From positions 15,298 through 79,297 of the forward strand of contig CAKSZY010000011.1 of NCBI GenBank assembly GCA_934526015.1: DNA of 64,000 nt, written 5' to 3'. This stretch comes from an uncultured Dokdonella sp. GTDB lineage: Bacteria > Pseudomonadota > Gammaproteobacteria > Xanthomonadales > Rhodanobacteraceae. Below, one piece after another: positions 46,460 to 55,396 of this stretch. The translations under genes were made by a program, and so were the position numbers. The stretch's first letter is position 1. Each line of letters starts with the position of its first letter. The notes beneath the pieces are model-generated. The model was not told the DNA's origin. It saw nothing but the letters and a program-made list of their open reading frames with translations, and did no database searches.

Positions 46460-47623
46460 ATGGATCAGGCAAGGCGACGGCAGGTGGCTGCCGGCGAGAT
46501 CATCTTCAGCGAAGGCGATGCGGCGACGACCGCGTTCCTGGTCGAATCCGGCCGCGTCGTCGTCAGCACGATCCAGCACGGCGAAGAGCGCCTGCTCGGC
46601 GAACTCGGCGCCGGCGCCCTGCTCGGCGAAATGGCCGTCCTCGACGATGCCGCGCGTTCGGCGACGGCGCGTGCACTGACCGATTGCGTGTTGATGCCGG
46701 TCGACCGCAGCCAGCTGGCCGAACGCCTGGCCGCGGCCGATCCGGTCGTGCGTGCCTTGCTGATGAACCAGCTCAAGCGCTACCGCTCGGCACTCGCCAC
46801 CCTGACCGGCGACGGCGACGATGCGCATGCCGGCGGCCTGGCGGATGCCGGCGCGATCGACAAGATCCGCCTCGAAAGCGAGTTGCGGCTCGCTCTCGCG
46901 CAGGGCGGGCTGGACGTGCGCCTGCAGCCGATCCAGCACATTGCCAGCGCCACCATCGCCGGCTACGAGGCACTGATCCGCTGGCAGCATCCGCTGCGCG
47001 GCCAGGTGGCGCCGGCGGAGTTCATCCGCCTGGCCGAGGAGACCTCGCTGATCGTGCCGGTCGGGGAATACGTGCTCGAACGGGTCTGCGACATGCTCGC
47101 CGAACTGCAACGCCGCGGGCGCGAGCCGTTGCCGTTCATCGCCCTCAACGTGTCGGCCCGCCAGATCGAGGATCCGGCGCTGGTCGACCGCATGCTGGCG
47201 CACCTGCACGCACGTGCGCTGCCGCCGGCCTGCCTCGAGGTGGAGATCACCGAGAACCTCGTGCTCGACCGCCCGGAGATCGTCGCCCTCATCACGCGTT
47301 GCCATGAAGCCGGCATGGAGGTCGCCCTCGACGACTTCGGCACCGGTTACTCGAATCTCGGTCCCCTGCTGACGCTCGACTTCGACCGCATCAAGCTCGA
47401 CCAGAGTTTCGTGCGTGCGCTCGATCGTCCGCGCGGCGTGGCCCTGGTCAAGGCCGTGCTGGCGATGACCGAGGCGCTCGGTTGCGAAATGATCGCCGAA
47501 GGCGTCGAGACGGCCGAGCAGTTGCGCATGCTCGGCGAAATGGGCTGCGATTATGCGCAGGGCTGGCTGATCGGCCGCCCGGTCGCCCTCGAGGACGTGC
47601 TGGCCGCTCGCTGCGCGACCTGA
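46460..47623 (+). CDS. Cyclic nucleotide-binding domain / EAL phosphodiesterase
   Basis: The 387-residue protein joins an N-terminal cNMP-binding (cupin-like) domain, about 10-105 (GEIIFSEGDAATTAFLVESGRVVVS, GELGAGALLGEMAVLDDAARSATARAL), to a C-terminal EAL domain, about 135-385. The EAL part keeps EAL at 170-172 (GYEALIRW), Asn230, Glu265, the DD pair 291-292 (DDFGTGYSNL), Lys312 and Gln367, so active c-di-GMP hydrolysis is expected, probably gated by the cNMP domain. No membrane segment is seen. The ATG at 46460 was preferred over the longer frame because GGGGAAGC precedes it. Confidence 0.9.
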   Translation: MDQARRRQVAAGEIIFSEGDAATTAFLVESGRVVVSTIQHGEERLLGELGAGALLGEMAVLDDAARSATARALTDCVLMPVDRSQLAERLAAADPVVRALLMNQLKRYRSALATLTGDGDDAHAGGLADAGAIDKIRLESELRLALAQGGLDVRLQPIQHIASATIAGYEALIRWQHPLRGQVAPAEFIRLAEETSLIVPVGEYVLERVCDMLAELQRRGREPLPFIALNVSARQIEDPALVDRMLAHLHARALPPACLEVEITENLVLDRPEIVALITRCHEAGMEVALDDFGTGYSNLGPLLTLDFDRIKLDQSFVRALDRPRGVALVKAVLAMTEALGCEMIAEGVETAEQLRMLGEMGCDYAQGWLIGRPVALEDVLAARCAT

Positions 47624-47873
47624 GCGGCAGGCGTCCGCCGTCGCCTGTTCCGCGGGCCGGTCGAATCCGCACGCCGCCGCGGCGATGGCCGGGTCCGTTG
47701 CCGGCACGGGCGGGCATCGTTTTTCCCGCGACGAGCCGGCGACCCGTCGGCGCCCTGCGCACGAGCCTGCAGCGGACCCTGCCATGAGTTGGGGAAACCC
47801 TGCGCGCCCGGCGTTGTCCGAGTCGCACATGCCACGACGTGACATCATTGCCCGACCGATCGCCGCAAATCCC

Positions 47874-48866
47874 ATGGACATGCCCGAATCCGCACCCAGC
47901 GCTGCCGCCAGCGCATTCGCCCGCCTGCGCGACGAACTCGCGCGCTGCATCATCGGCCAGCAGGTGCTGGTCGACCGCCTGCTGATCGCCCTGCTCGCCG
48001 ATGGCCACCTGCTCGTCGAGGGCGCGCCCGGCCTGGCCAAGACCACCGCGATCAAGGAACTCGCCGCGCGCGTCGAGGCCGATTTCCATCGCGTGCAGTT
48101 CACCCCCGACCTGCTGCCGGCCGACCTGACCGGCACCGAGATCTATCGTCCGCAGACCGCACAGTTCGAATTCCAGCGCGGTCCGCTATTCCACAACCTC
48201 ATCCTCGCCGACGAGGTCAACCGGGCGCCGGCAAAGGTGCAATCGGCCCTGCTCGAGGCGATGGGCGAGCGCCAGGTGACGGTCGGCCGGGCCACGTTTC
48301 CGCTGCCGCCGTTGTTCCTCGTCATGGCGACGCAGAACCCGATCGAGCAGGAAGGCACCTATCCCTTGCCGGAAGCGCAGCTCGACCGCTTCCTGCTGCA
48401 TGTGCGCATCGACTATCCGCAGGCCGGTGCCGAGGTCGAGATCCTGCGCCTGGCGCGCGAACGCGCACGCGGCGGCACGATCGACGCGGCACCGCCGCAG
48501 CAGATCCTCAGCCAGGCCGACGTGTTCGCCGCGCGCGACGAGGTGCTTGCCCTGCATCTGGCGCCGGCACTGGAGAACTACCTCGTCCAGCTCGTCCTCG
48601 CCACGCGCGAACCGGCGCGCTACGGCAACGAACTGGCGCGCTGGATCAGCTGGGGCGCAAGCCCGCGCGGCACCATCGCCCTCGACCGTTGCGCACGTGC
48701 GCAGGCCTGGCTCGCCGGCCGCGACTACGTCACCCCCGAGGACGTGCACGCGATCGCCGCCGACGTCCTGCGCCATCGCGTGTTGATGAGCTACGAGGCG
48801 GAAGCCGAAGGCATCGACAGCGGCCGCGCGATCGCCTTGCTGCTCGAGCGCGTGCCACTGCCCTGA
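47874..48866 (+). CDS. MoxR-type AAA+ ATPase
   Basis: The 330-residue ATPase has Walker A VEGAPGLAKTTAIKEL, the MoxR FTPDLLPADLTGTEIY, Walker B ILADEVNRAPAKVQSALLEAMGERQVTVG, and TQNPIEQEGTYPLPEAQLDRF. It likely acts as a chaperone for metal insertion or assembly with the downstream VWA proteins. The start is uncertain: ATG 47874 (MDMPESAPS) fits the family, but the frame stays open back to 47685 with other Met codons (such as 47787). A 225-base repeat element separates it from the Bat genes that usually follow directly. Confidence 0.92.
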   Translation: MDMPESAPSAAASAFARLRDELARCIIGQQVLVDRLLIALLADGHLLVEGAPGLAKTTAIKELAARVEADFHRVQFTPDLLPADLTGTEIYRPQTAQFEFQRGPLFHNLILADEVNRAPAKVQSALLEAMGERQVTVGRATFPLPPLFLVMATQNPIEQEGTYPLPEAQLDRFLLHVRIDYPQAGAEVEILRLARERARGGTIDAAPPQQILSQADVFAARDEVLALHLAPALENYLVQLVLATREPARYGNELARWISWGASPRGTIALDRCARAQAWLAGRDYVTPEDVHAIAADVLRHRVLMSYEAEAEGIDSGRAIALLLERVPLP

Positions 48867-49091
48867 GGGCGAGGGGCGAGGGGCGAGGGCGCAAGTTCGA
48901 ACGGGCGCGCCAACTTGTCTGCTGTAAAAGGCGGGATTGCGAAGTCCGGGACGACTCTCGTGATTCGCCGCCGCAATGAGTCCGATGCCCGCCGTACCGT
49001 GCTTGACACTCTTGCGACCGATCGAACTTGCGCCCTCGCCCTCGCCCCTCGCCCCTCGCCCCTAGCCCCTAGCCCCTAGCCCCTAGCCCCT
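48867..49091. repeat. Intergenic inverted-repeat element 5 with G-run heptad arms
   Basis: The left arm starts at the base after the MoxR TGA (GGGCGAGGGGCGAGGGGCGA and on). CGAGGGCGCAAGTTCGA at 48884-48900 pairs perfectly with TCGAACTTGCGCCCTCG at 49022-49038, a 17-base stem. The right arm continues with CCCCTCG, then CCCCTAG heptads to about 49091. The core of about 120 bases is unlike that of elements 1 and 3 and contains no gene. It ends about 20 bases before the DUF58 gene. Confidence 0.85.
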
Positions 49092-49110
49092 GTTCACCGA
49101 CCCCTGGCCA

Positions 49111-50046
49111 ATGCCACATCCACAGCCCACCGCCGCCACCCGCGTCGCCCTCGACGAACTGCTTGCGCTCGCGCCGCTGGCGCGGGGCGCTACGCTCGCC
49201 GAGGTGCGTCGCAGTGCGGCCGCGCGCGGCGGCGGTCATGCCTCGCGCTGGCGCGGCCGTGGCGTGGATTTCCGCGAATCGCGGGTCTACCAGGCCGGCG
49301 ACGACATCCGCCACATGGACTGGCGGGTGACCGCGCGCAGCGGCACCGCGCACACCAAGCTGTTCGAGGAAGAACGCGAGCACGGCCTGTTGCTGATGGT
49401 CGATTTCAATCCCGGCATGCGCTTCGGTACGCGCGAACGCTTCAAGAGCGTGCAGGCGGCACGCGCCGCCGCCTTGCTCGCCTGGATGGTGACCGCCGGC
49501 GGCGATCGCGTCGGCATGCTCGGCTTCGGCGGCGGCGTCCGCGACGAGGTCAAGCCGGCCGGCGGGCGGCGCGGTTGCCTGCGCGGATTGCGCGCGCTGC
49601 GCGACTGGGATGCGGCGGCGGGTTCGGCGGTGGAGAACCTGTCGGCTGCGCTCGAACGTGCACGCCGCCTGCTGCGTCCCGGCATGCGCCTGATCCTCGT
49701 CAGTGACGGCTTCAGCGCCGACGAGGCTGCCTGGTCCGTGCTCGGCCGGCTCGCCGGTCGCCACGAGCTCGGTTGCCTGCTGGTCAGCGACGCCATCGAG
49801 CGCGCGCCGCCGCCGCCGGGACGCTACCCGATGAGCTTCGACGGCGATCATCGGCTCGTCGATTTCGGCGATTCCCGCCTGCGCGAGACGTGGACGCGCG
49901 GCTTCGCCGCCGTGCGCGAAACCGTGCGCAGCCGCTTCACCCGCATCGGCGCGCGCGTCGTCGATCTCGCCACCGACGGCGACCTGCGCCGCGCGATCAT
50001 GCCGTTCACCTCGCGCTCGCGCGGGCCGGTGGATTCGCAGGCATGA
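49111..50046 (+). CDS. DUF58 family protein of the Bat operon
   Basis: The 311-residue protein contains the DUF58 core GRGVDFRESRVYQAGDDIRHMDWRVTARSGTAHTKLFEEEREHGLLLMVDFNPGMRFGT. A vWA-like part follows with LILVSDGFSADEAAW. DUF58 proteins are constant partners of MoxR ATPases and VWA proteins. The MIDAS-like residues are incomplete (DFNPGM). The ATG of the next gene overlaps its stop by four bases. Confidence 0.9.
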   Translation: MPHPQPTAATRVALDELLALAPLARGATLAEVRRSAAARGGGHASRWRGRGVDFRESRVYQAGDDIRHMDWRVTARSGTAHTKLFEEEREHGLLLMVDFNPGMRFGTRERFKSVQAARAAALLAWMVTAGGDRVGMLGFGGGVRDEVKPAGGRRGCLRGLRALRDWDAAAGSAVENLSAALERARRLLRPGMRLILVSDGFSADEAAWSVLGRLAGRHELGCLLVSDAIERAPPPPGRYPMSFDGDHRLVDFGDSRLRETWTRGFAAVRETVRSRFTRIGARVVDLATDGDLRRAIMPFTSRSRGPVDSQA

Positions 50047-50525
50047 ACGCCACTGGCCCGGTCCTGCGCGACATCCATCTGCCGGCCGATCCCTCGTGGT
50101 GGCCGCCGGCACCGGGCTGGTGGCTGCTCGCCGCACTCGCGCTGCTCGCCGCCGCGTTCGCCGTCACGCGCGCCTGGCGCGGCCTGCGCGAGCGTCGCTG
50201 GCGGCGCGCCCTGCTCGCCGAAGTCGACGCGATTGCCGCCCGCCATGCCGGCACGCCGGATCCATTGCGTCTTGCCGGCGAACTCTCGCAACTGCTGCGC
50301 CGCGGCGCTCGCCTCGTCGATGCGCGCGCGGCGACCCTGCGGGGCGAGGACTGGCTCGCCTTCCTCGATGCGCAAACCGGCTCGGACGCGTTCCGCCATG
50401 GCCCCGGGCGGGTCCTGCTCGATGCGCCCTGGCAGCGCCAGGCGGAGTTCGATGCCGACGCCCTGCTGATCGTCGTGCGGCAATGGTTCGTTCGCGTCGC
50501 CGAGCGGGAGCGCGCGCATGCTTGA
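50043..50525 (+). CDS. DUF4381 family membrane protein
   Basis: The 160-residue protein has DIHLPADPSWWPPAPGWWLLAALALLAAAFAVTRAW near the N terminus, the family mark: a membrane helix about 25-45. A cytoplasmic helical domain follows (RWRRALLAEVDAIAARHAG, RGEDWLAFLDAQTG). It always accompanies MoxR/VWA/BatD genes; its role is not known. It overlaps BatA by eight bases, so it is probably made from the same transcript. Confidence 0.85.
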   Translation: MNATGPVLRDIHLPADPSWWPPAPGWWLLAALALLAAAFAVTRAWRGLRERRWRRALLAEVDAIAARHAGTPDPLRLAGELSQLLRRGARLVDARAATLRGEDWLAFLDAQTGSDAFRHGPGRVLLDAPWQRQAEFDADALLIVVRQWFVRVAERERAHA

Positions 50526-51522
50526 GCTCGCCTGGCCGGAGATGCTGTGGGCGCTGCCGCTGCCGCTGCTGGCGGCGTGGGTGCTGCCGCGCGCGCGGGT
50601 GGCCGCGGAAGTCGCCCTGCGCATGCCGCATGCCGGCCTCGCCCTGCCGGCGATGGCATCGGCCGCTGCGGTCCCGCGCCTGCGCCGTGTCCTCGCCCTG
50701 CTCGCCTGGTGCGGCCTGGTCGTCGCCGCGGCGCGGCCGCAATGGCTCGGCGACGCCGAGGATGTGCCGCGCAGCGGGCGCGACCTGCTGCTCGCCGTCG
50801 ACACTTCCGGCAGCATGGGCATCCAGGACATGCAACTCGGCAACCGTGCCTCCGACCGCTTCAGCACCGTGCAGGCGATCGCCACCGATTTCATCGAGCG
50901 TCGCCAGGGCGATCGCGTCGGCCTCATCCTGTTCGGTTCGCGTGCCTACCTGCTGACTCCGCTGACCTTCGACCTCGCCACCGTCGCGCGCCAGCTCGAC
51001 GAAGCCACGATCGGTCTTGCCGGTCGCGAGACCGCGATCGGCGACGCCGTCGGTCTTGCCGTCAAGCGCCTGCTCGACCGCCCCGAGAACCAGCGCGTGG
51101 TGATCCTGCTGACCGATGGCGTCAGCAATGCCGGCGAACTCGATCCGCGCAAGGCGATCGAACTCGCCGTCGCCAGCAAGGTGCGGGTCTACACGGTCGG
51201 CATCGGCGCCGATTCGGTGGCGGTCGACTCGCTGTTCGGCACGCGTCGCTACAACCCGTCGGCCGAGCTCGACGTGGCGATGATGACGGAGATGGCCGAG
51301 CGCACCGGCGGACGCTTCTACCGCGCACGCGACACCGCCGAACTGGCCGGCATCTACCGCGACATCGATCGCCTCGAGCCGGTTGCCGACCAGGCCGAGG
51401 CCCTGCGTCCGCTGGTCGAGCTGTATGCCTGGCCACTGGCGCTGGCATTGCTGCTGGCCCTGCTCGCCGCCGTGCTGCCCGACTTGCGCGGCCTGCGCCG
51501 GTTGCCGGAGACGGTCCGATGA
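50518..51522 (+). CDS. batA: BatA-type VWA domain membrane protein
   Basis: The 334-residue protein has two membrane regions at the N terminus (about 5-24 and 55-72), a VWA domain with an intact MIDAS (DTSGSM with Asp95, Ser97 and Ser99; LLTDGVSN), and a C-terminal helix (about 300-318: WPLALALLLALLAAVLP). It likely binds a divalent metal ion. Bat proteins were named for aerotolerance in Bacteroides; the proteobacterial role is less clear. It overlaps the next gene by four bases. Confidence 0.9.
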   Translation: MLELAWPEMLWALPLPLLAAWVLPRARVAAEVALRMPHAGLALPAMASAAAVPRLRRVLALLAWCGLVVAAARPQWLGDAEDVPRSGRDLLLAVDTSGSMGIQDMQLGNRASDRFSTVQAIATDFIERRQGDRVGLILFGSRAYLLTPLTFDLATVARQLDEATIGLAGRETAIGDAVGLAVKRLLDRPENQRVVILLTDGVSNAGELDPRKAIELAVASKVRVYTVGIGADSVAVDSLFGTRRYNPSAELDVAMMTEMAERTGGRFYRARDTAELAGIYRDIDRLEPVADQAEALRPLVELYAWPLALALLLALLAAVLPDLRGLRRLPETVR

Positions 51523-53474
51523 GCGCGCTGGCGGAGTTCCGTTTCCTGCGCCCGTTGTGGCTGCTCGCGCTGCCGTTGCTGCCGCTCGCATGGATGCTGG
51601 TGCGGCGCCTGCACGGCCAGGCCGGTGCATGGCAGCGCGTGGTCGATGCGCAGCTGCTGCCGTACCTGCTCGAGGCAAATCCGCTGCGCCGGCGATCCGC
51701 CGCGCCGTGGCTCGCGGCCGGTGCGTGGATCCTCGCCTGCATTGCGCTGGCCGGTCCGGCGTGGGAACGCGAGAAACTGCCGCTGCTGCGCAACGATGCG
51801 GCGCGCGTGCTGGCCCTCGAACTCGCGCCGACCATGCTGGCCGCCGACGTCAAGCCGAGCCGCCTCGCGCGCGCGCGCCACAAGATCCACGACATCCTCG
51901 ATGCGAGCCGCGACCTGCAGACCGCGCTGATCGGCTATGCGGGCGATGCCTTCGTCGCCGCGCCGCTGACCGACGACGTGGAGACGGTGCGCAATCTCGT
52001 CGATGCCCTCGATCCCGGCATCATGCCGGTGGCCGGCAATGCCGGCGGGCGCGCGATCGAGCAGGCGCAGCGCCTGATCGAACAGGCCGGGCTCGCCGAC
52101 GGCGAGATCCTCCTCATCGCCGATGCGGCGGGAAGCGACGGCATCGATGCCGCGCGGTCCGCGCGCGCGCGCGGTTTCACCGTATCGGTGCTCGGTGTCG
52201 GTACGCGCGCCGGCGCGCCGGTTCCGCTGCCGCAAGGCGGATTCCTGCAGGACTCCGCCGGCAACATCGTCCTGCCGCGGCTGGACGAAGACGGCCTGCG
52301 CGCGCTCGCCGACGCCGGCGGAGGGCGCTATGCGACGCTCGCCGCCGATCGCAGCGACCTCGACCTGCTGCTGACCGACCTGCGCGGCAGCTCGGTGCGC
52401 GAGGGCAAGGGCGAAGCCGCCAGCGAGCGCTTCCGCGATCGCGGCCCGTGGTTCCTTCTTGCCCTGCTGCCACTGGCCCTGCTGAGCTTCCGGCGTGGCT
52501 GGTTGCTGGTCGTGCTCGTCGTCGCCGCGCCGATGCCGCGCGCACAGGCGTTCGAGTTTGCCGACCTGTGGTTGCGCCGCGACCAGCAGGCCGCCGCCGC
52601 CCTCGCCGAGGGAGAGGCCGGGCGTGCCCGTGAACTCGCCCGCGATCCCGCCCTGCGCGGCAGTGCCGCCTATCGCGGCGACGATTACGCCGCCGCCGCC
52701 GAAGCCTTTGCTGCGGCGACAGGCGCCGATGCCGACTACAACCGCGGCAACGCGCTGGCGAAACTCGGTCGTTACGAGGAGGCACTGGCCGCCTACGAAC
52801 GAGCGCTCGCCGCCGATCCCGCCATGGAGGATGCGCAGGCGAACCGGTACGCGGTCGAGGAATGGCTGAAACGCCAGCCGAAGGACAAGGACTCGCGCCA
52901 GCAGGGTGAAAACAAGGACGGCCAGCAGCAGGACGGCCAGCAGCAGGACGGCCAGCAGCAGGACGGCCAGCAGCAGGACGGTCAGCAACAGGACGGTCAG
53001 CAGCAGGACGGCCAGCAGCAGGACGGCCAGCAGCAGGACGGCCAGCAGCAGGACGGCCAGCAGCAGGACGGTCAGCAGCAGGATGGTCAGCAGCAGGACG
53101 GTCAGCAGCAGGAGGGCCAGCAGCAGGAGGGCCAGCAGCAGGACGGCCAGCAGCAGGATGGTCAGCAGCAGGATGGTCAGCAGCAGGATGGTCAGCAGGG
53201 CGACGCCGCGGCGAAGGCGGACGCGGCGGGCCAACCCGCGCAGCGCGAGCACGACAAGCAGGCCTTGTCGCGGGCGATCGACGACGCGCTCGACGGCAAG
53301 GCCGATGACGAAACCAGGGTGCCCGTCGTTTCGCGCGAGGAGGAGGCTGCGCGCGAGCAGCAGCAGGCACTCGACCAGTGGCTGCAGCGCGTGCCGGACG
53401 ATCCCGGCGGCCTGTTGCGACGCAAGTTCCAGCTCGAACACGAACGGCGGCAGCGCGGTGGAGGTGGACGATGA
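51519..53474 (+). CDS. batB: BatB-BatC fusion: degenerate VWA domain plus TPR and QQQDG-repeat tail
   Basis: This 651-residue protein joins a membrane VWA domain (about 1-320) to a TPR region (about 350-460: DADYNRGNALAKLGRYEEALAAYERALAADPAMEDAQANRYAVEEWLKRQPKDK), separated by a membrane segment near 310-340. The tail has 18 tandem QQQ(D/E)G units (469-558) and an acidic/basic end. The MIDAS position reads ELAPTM instead of DxSxS (Glu101, Ala103 and Thr105), so metal binding by this domain is doubtful. ADVKPSRLARARHKI and the later TDD remain. The fusion of BatB with BatC is seen in some gammaproteobacteria. Confidence 0.88.
   Translation: MSALAEFRFLRPLWLLALPLLPLAWMLVRRLHGQAGAWQRVVDAQLLPYLLEANPLRRRSAAPWLAAGAWILACIALAGPAWEREKLPLLRNDAARVLALELAPTMLAADVKPSRLARARHKIHDILDASRDLQTALIGYAGDAFVAAPLTDDVETVRNLVDALDPGIMPVAGNAGGRAIEQAQRLIEQAGLADGEILLIADAAGSDGIDAARSARARGFTVSVLGVGTRAGAPVPLPQGGFLQDSAGNIVLPRLDEDGLRALADAGGGRYATLAADRSDLDLLLTDLRGSSVREGKGEAASERFRDRGPWFLLALLPLALLSFRRGWLLVVLVVAAPMPRAQAFEFADLWLRRDQQAAAALAEGEAGRARELARDPALRGSAAYRGDDYAAAAEAFAAATGADADYNRGNALAKLGRYEEALAAYERALAADPAMEDAQANRYAVEEWLKRQPKDKDSRQQGENKDGQQQDGQQQDGQQQDGQQQDGQQQDGQQQDGQQQDGQQQDGQQQDGQQQDGQQQDGQQQDGQQQEGQQQEGQQQDGQQQDGQQQDGQQQDGQQGDAAAKADAAGQPAQREHDKQALSRAIDDALDGKADDETRVPVVSREEEAAREQQQALDQWLQRVPDDPGGLLRRKFQLEHERRQRGGGGR
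52923..53192 (+). repeat. 15-base tandem repeat encoding QQQ(D/E)G x18
   Basis: Eighteen copies of a 15-base unit (CAGCAGCAGGACGGC with synonymous and D/E changes) run without interruption inside the batB-batC gene. The unit is a multiple of three, so copy-number change keeps the frame. It encodes a Gln/Asp/Gly low-complexity segment, probably disordered. Such a tract is a candidate site for slippage or recombination. Confidence 0.95.
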
Positions 53475-55153
53475 CGAGGCGGTGGATGCTTTTCGCGATG
53501 GCGCTGGTTGCCGTGCTGCTGACGTCGGCATCGGCCTTCGCCGCCACCGCGCGCGCCTGGCTCGACCGCGACGCGATGCAACTCGGCGAGACGATCACCC
53601 TGAACGTCGAGGTCGAGGGCGATGCCGGCGGCGAGCCGGACTTCAGCGCCCTGTCGGCGGACTTCTCCCTGCTAGGCACGCAATCGAGTCGCCAGTTCAG
53701 CCTCGTCAACGGCCGCTCGACCTCGAAAACCCTGTGGGCCATCGGGCTCGAACCGAAACAGGCCGGCCGCATCACCATTCCGCCGATTGCGGTCGGATCG
53801 TTGCGCACCGAGCCGCTCGCCCTCGCCGTCGCGGAGGCCGCGGCCGTCGTGCAGGGCAGCGCCGGCGACCCGGTCTTCATCGAAGTCCGTGCGGAACCGC
53901 TGACGCCGTTCGTGCAGCAGCAGGTGCGTCTGGTGGTGAAGCTGCACTACGCGGTCGACCTGACCGAAGGCGCGCTCGAGGAACCCGCTGCCGACGGACT
54001 CGTCGTGCACAAGCTCGGGCGCGATCGGCCGTACGGCACGACCGTCGGCGGGCGTCGCTACAACGTGCTCGAACGCCACTACGCGCTCATTCCCGAGCGC
54101 AGCGGAGCGCTCGTGATTCCGTCACTCGCCTTCCGCGGCAGCGTGCTCGATCGCTCCGACCCGACCGGATTCTTCCGCCGCGGCAGTCCGGTATCGGCGC
54201 GTTCGCAGGCGATCACCCTCGACGTGCAGGCGAAACCGGCGGACTGGGGCACGGCACCGTGGCTGCCGGCGGCGTCGCTCGCGCTGTCCGACGAGAGCGA
54301 ACTGCCGACGACGGTCGCGGTCGGCGAGCCGGTCACGCGCACGCTGCGCATCCGCGCCCAGGGGCTCGGCTTCGAGCAGTTGCCCGAGCTCATGTTCGAG
54401 GCGCCCGCAGGTGCCGAGCTCTATCCCGACAAGCCGGAAACGCAGACCCGCGACGACGGCAGCTGGCTGTACGGCGAGCGCACGCGCAAGTTCGCCGTGG
54501 TGCCCACGCGTCCCGGCAGCCTGCTGCTGCCGGAAGTGCGGGTCGACTGGTGGGATACCGCGCAGCAGCGCCGGGTCACCGCCGTGTTGCCGGCCCGCAC
54601 GATCGAGGTCAGCGGAACCGCCGCGGCATCACCGGCATCGCTGCCCGCCCGCTCCGCGCCCGCCCCCGTGTCCGGCGCAACGCCGACCATCACCTGGCCC
54701 GATGCCGATGCCGGCACCGACCTCAGGCGCTGGCGCACGCTGGCGCTGGTGATGGCGGCCTTGTGGCTGCTCACCCTGGTGGCCTGGTGGCGCGCGCGCC
54801 GCGGGCATCGCGCGGAACCCGTCGATGCCGGCATCCGTCGCGATCCGCCCGGACGCGCCGGCTTCCTGCGTGCCTGCGCGACCGGCGATCTCGTCACCGC
54901 GGGGCAGGGCCTGCTCGCCTGGGCACGCAGCGAGCGTGCCGGCGTGCGTAACCTCGGCGAACTTGCCGGCCTGCTCGACGACGAGGCGCAACGCGACGTG
55001 CTGGCGGAGTTCGAGCGTGTCCGTTATGCGGGTGCCGACAGCCACGGCGTCGCCACCCGCCTCGGTGCCGCGTTCCGCAATGGCTTGCGCTGGAAGGCGG
55101 ACAAACCGGTGCCGCAAGCCGACTCGCCGCTGCCGCCGCTGTATCCGCCATGA
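53471..55153 (+). CDS. batD: BatD-type oxygen-tolerance protein
   Basis: The 560-residue protein has a signal peptide (cleavage near SAFA), an N-terminal beta domain with ARAWLDRDAMQLGETITLNVEVEGDAGGEPDFSALSADFSLLGTQSSRQFSLVNGRSTSKT, and a further beta-sandwich section (about 140-420). A membrane helix about 420-440 (LALVMAALWLLTLVAWW) and a helical C-terminal part follow. BatD is a large periplasmic or surface-exposed partner of the VWA complex. It begins four bases before the fusion gene ends. Confidence 0.88.
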   Translation: MTRRWMLFAMALVAVLLTSASAFAATARAWLDRDAMQLGETITLNVEVEGDAGGEPDFSALSADFSLLGTQSSRQFSLVNGRSTSKTLWAIGLEPKQAGRITIPPIAVGSLRTEPLALAVAEAAAVVQGSAGDPVFIEVRAEPLTPFVQQQVRLVVKLHYAVDLTEGALEEPAADGLVVHKLGRDRPYGTTVGGRRYNVLERHYALIPERSGALVIPSLAFRGSVLDRSDPTGFFRRGSPVSARSQAITLDVQAKPADWGTAPWLPAASLALSDESELPTTVAVGEPVTRTLRIRAQGLGFEQLPELMFEAPAGAELYPDKPETQTRDDGSWLYGERTRKFAVVPTRPGSLLLPEVRVDWWDTAQQRRVTAVLPARTIEVSGTAAASPASLPARSAPAPVSGATPTITWPDADAGTDLRRWRTLALVMAALWLLTLVAWWRARRGHRAEPVDAGIRRDPPGRAGFLRACATGDLVTAGQGLLAWARSERAGVRNLGELAGLLDDEAQRDVLAEFERVRYAGADSHGVATRLGAAFRNGLRWKADKPVPQADSPLPPLYPP

Positions 55154-55396
55154 GCTCCGCGCATGCGTGCGCTGCGGCCTGCGTTTGCCGACCGTCGCCA
55201 TGCCGCCGGAGCGGTGCGAGCCGGCGTTTTTCAGTCCCGGGCCCGGCGCTGCCGCAGCGCCCGCGTACCACTGGCGCGGCACATGCGGCACACTAGGAAC
55301 GGTTGGATCGTCGGGGAACGTGCAGCACATGAAGTCGGACAAGGTGCCGGGTAGGCCATCCATCCTGTTGTCGACGGCCCGCCAGGCGTGCCGCAC
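55154..55396 (+). other. Intergenic region before the dicarboxylate symporter
   Basis: No convincing gene, terminator or repeat is seen in these 243 bases. Short reading frames exist but have no codon pattern like the neighbours. A promoter for the symporter is expected here; I could not identify it with confidence. Nothing indicates that the symporter belongs to the Bat unit. Confidence 0.5.

Noticed and set aside
41607..46472. A 1621-codon open frame on the minus strand across pilQ and the lipoprotein gene
   Set aside because: It lies opposite well-supported pil genes. The translation is rich in Arg, His, Gly and Asp with no known domain. In this high-GC sequence the antisense frame stays open by codon bias alone.
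52923..53192. CRISPR or minisatellite outside a gene
   Set aside because: The 15-base units lie in frame inside a VWA/TPR gene and encode a Gln-rich tract.
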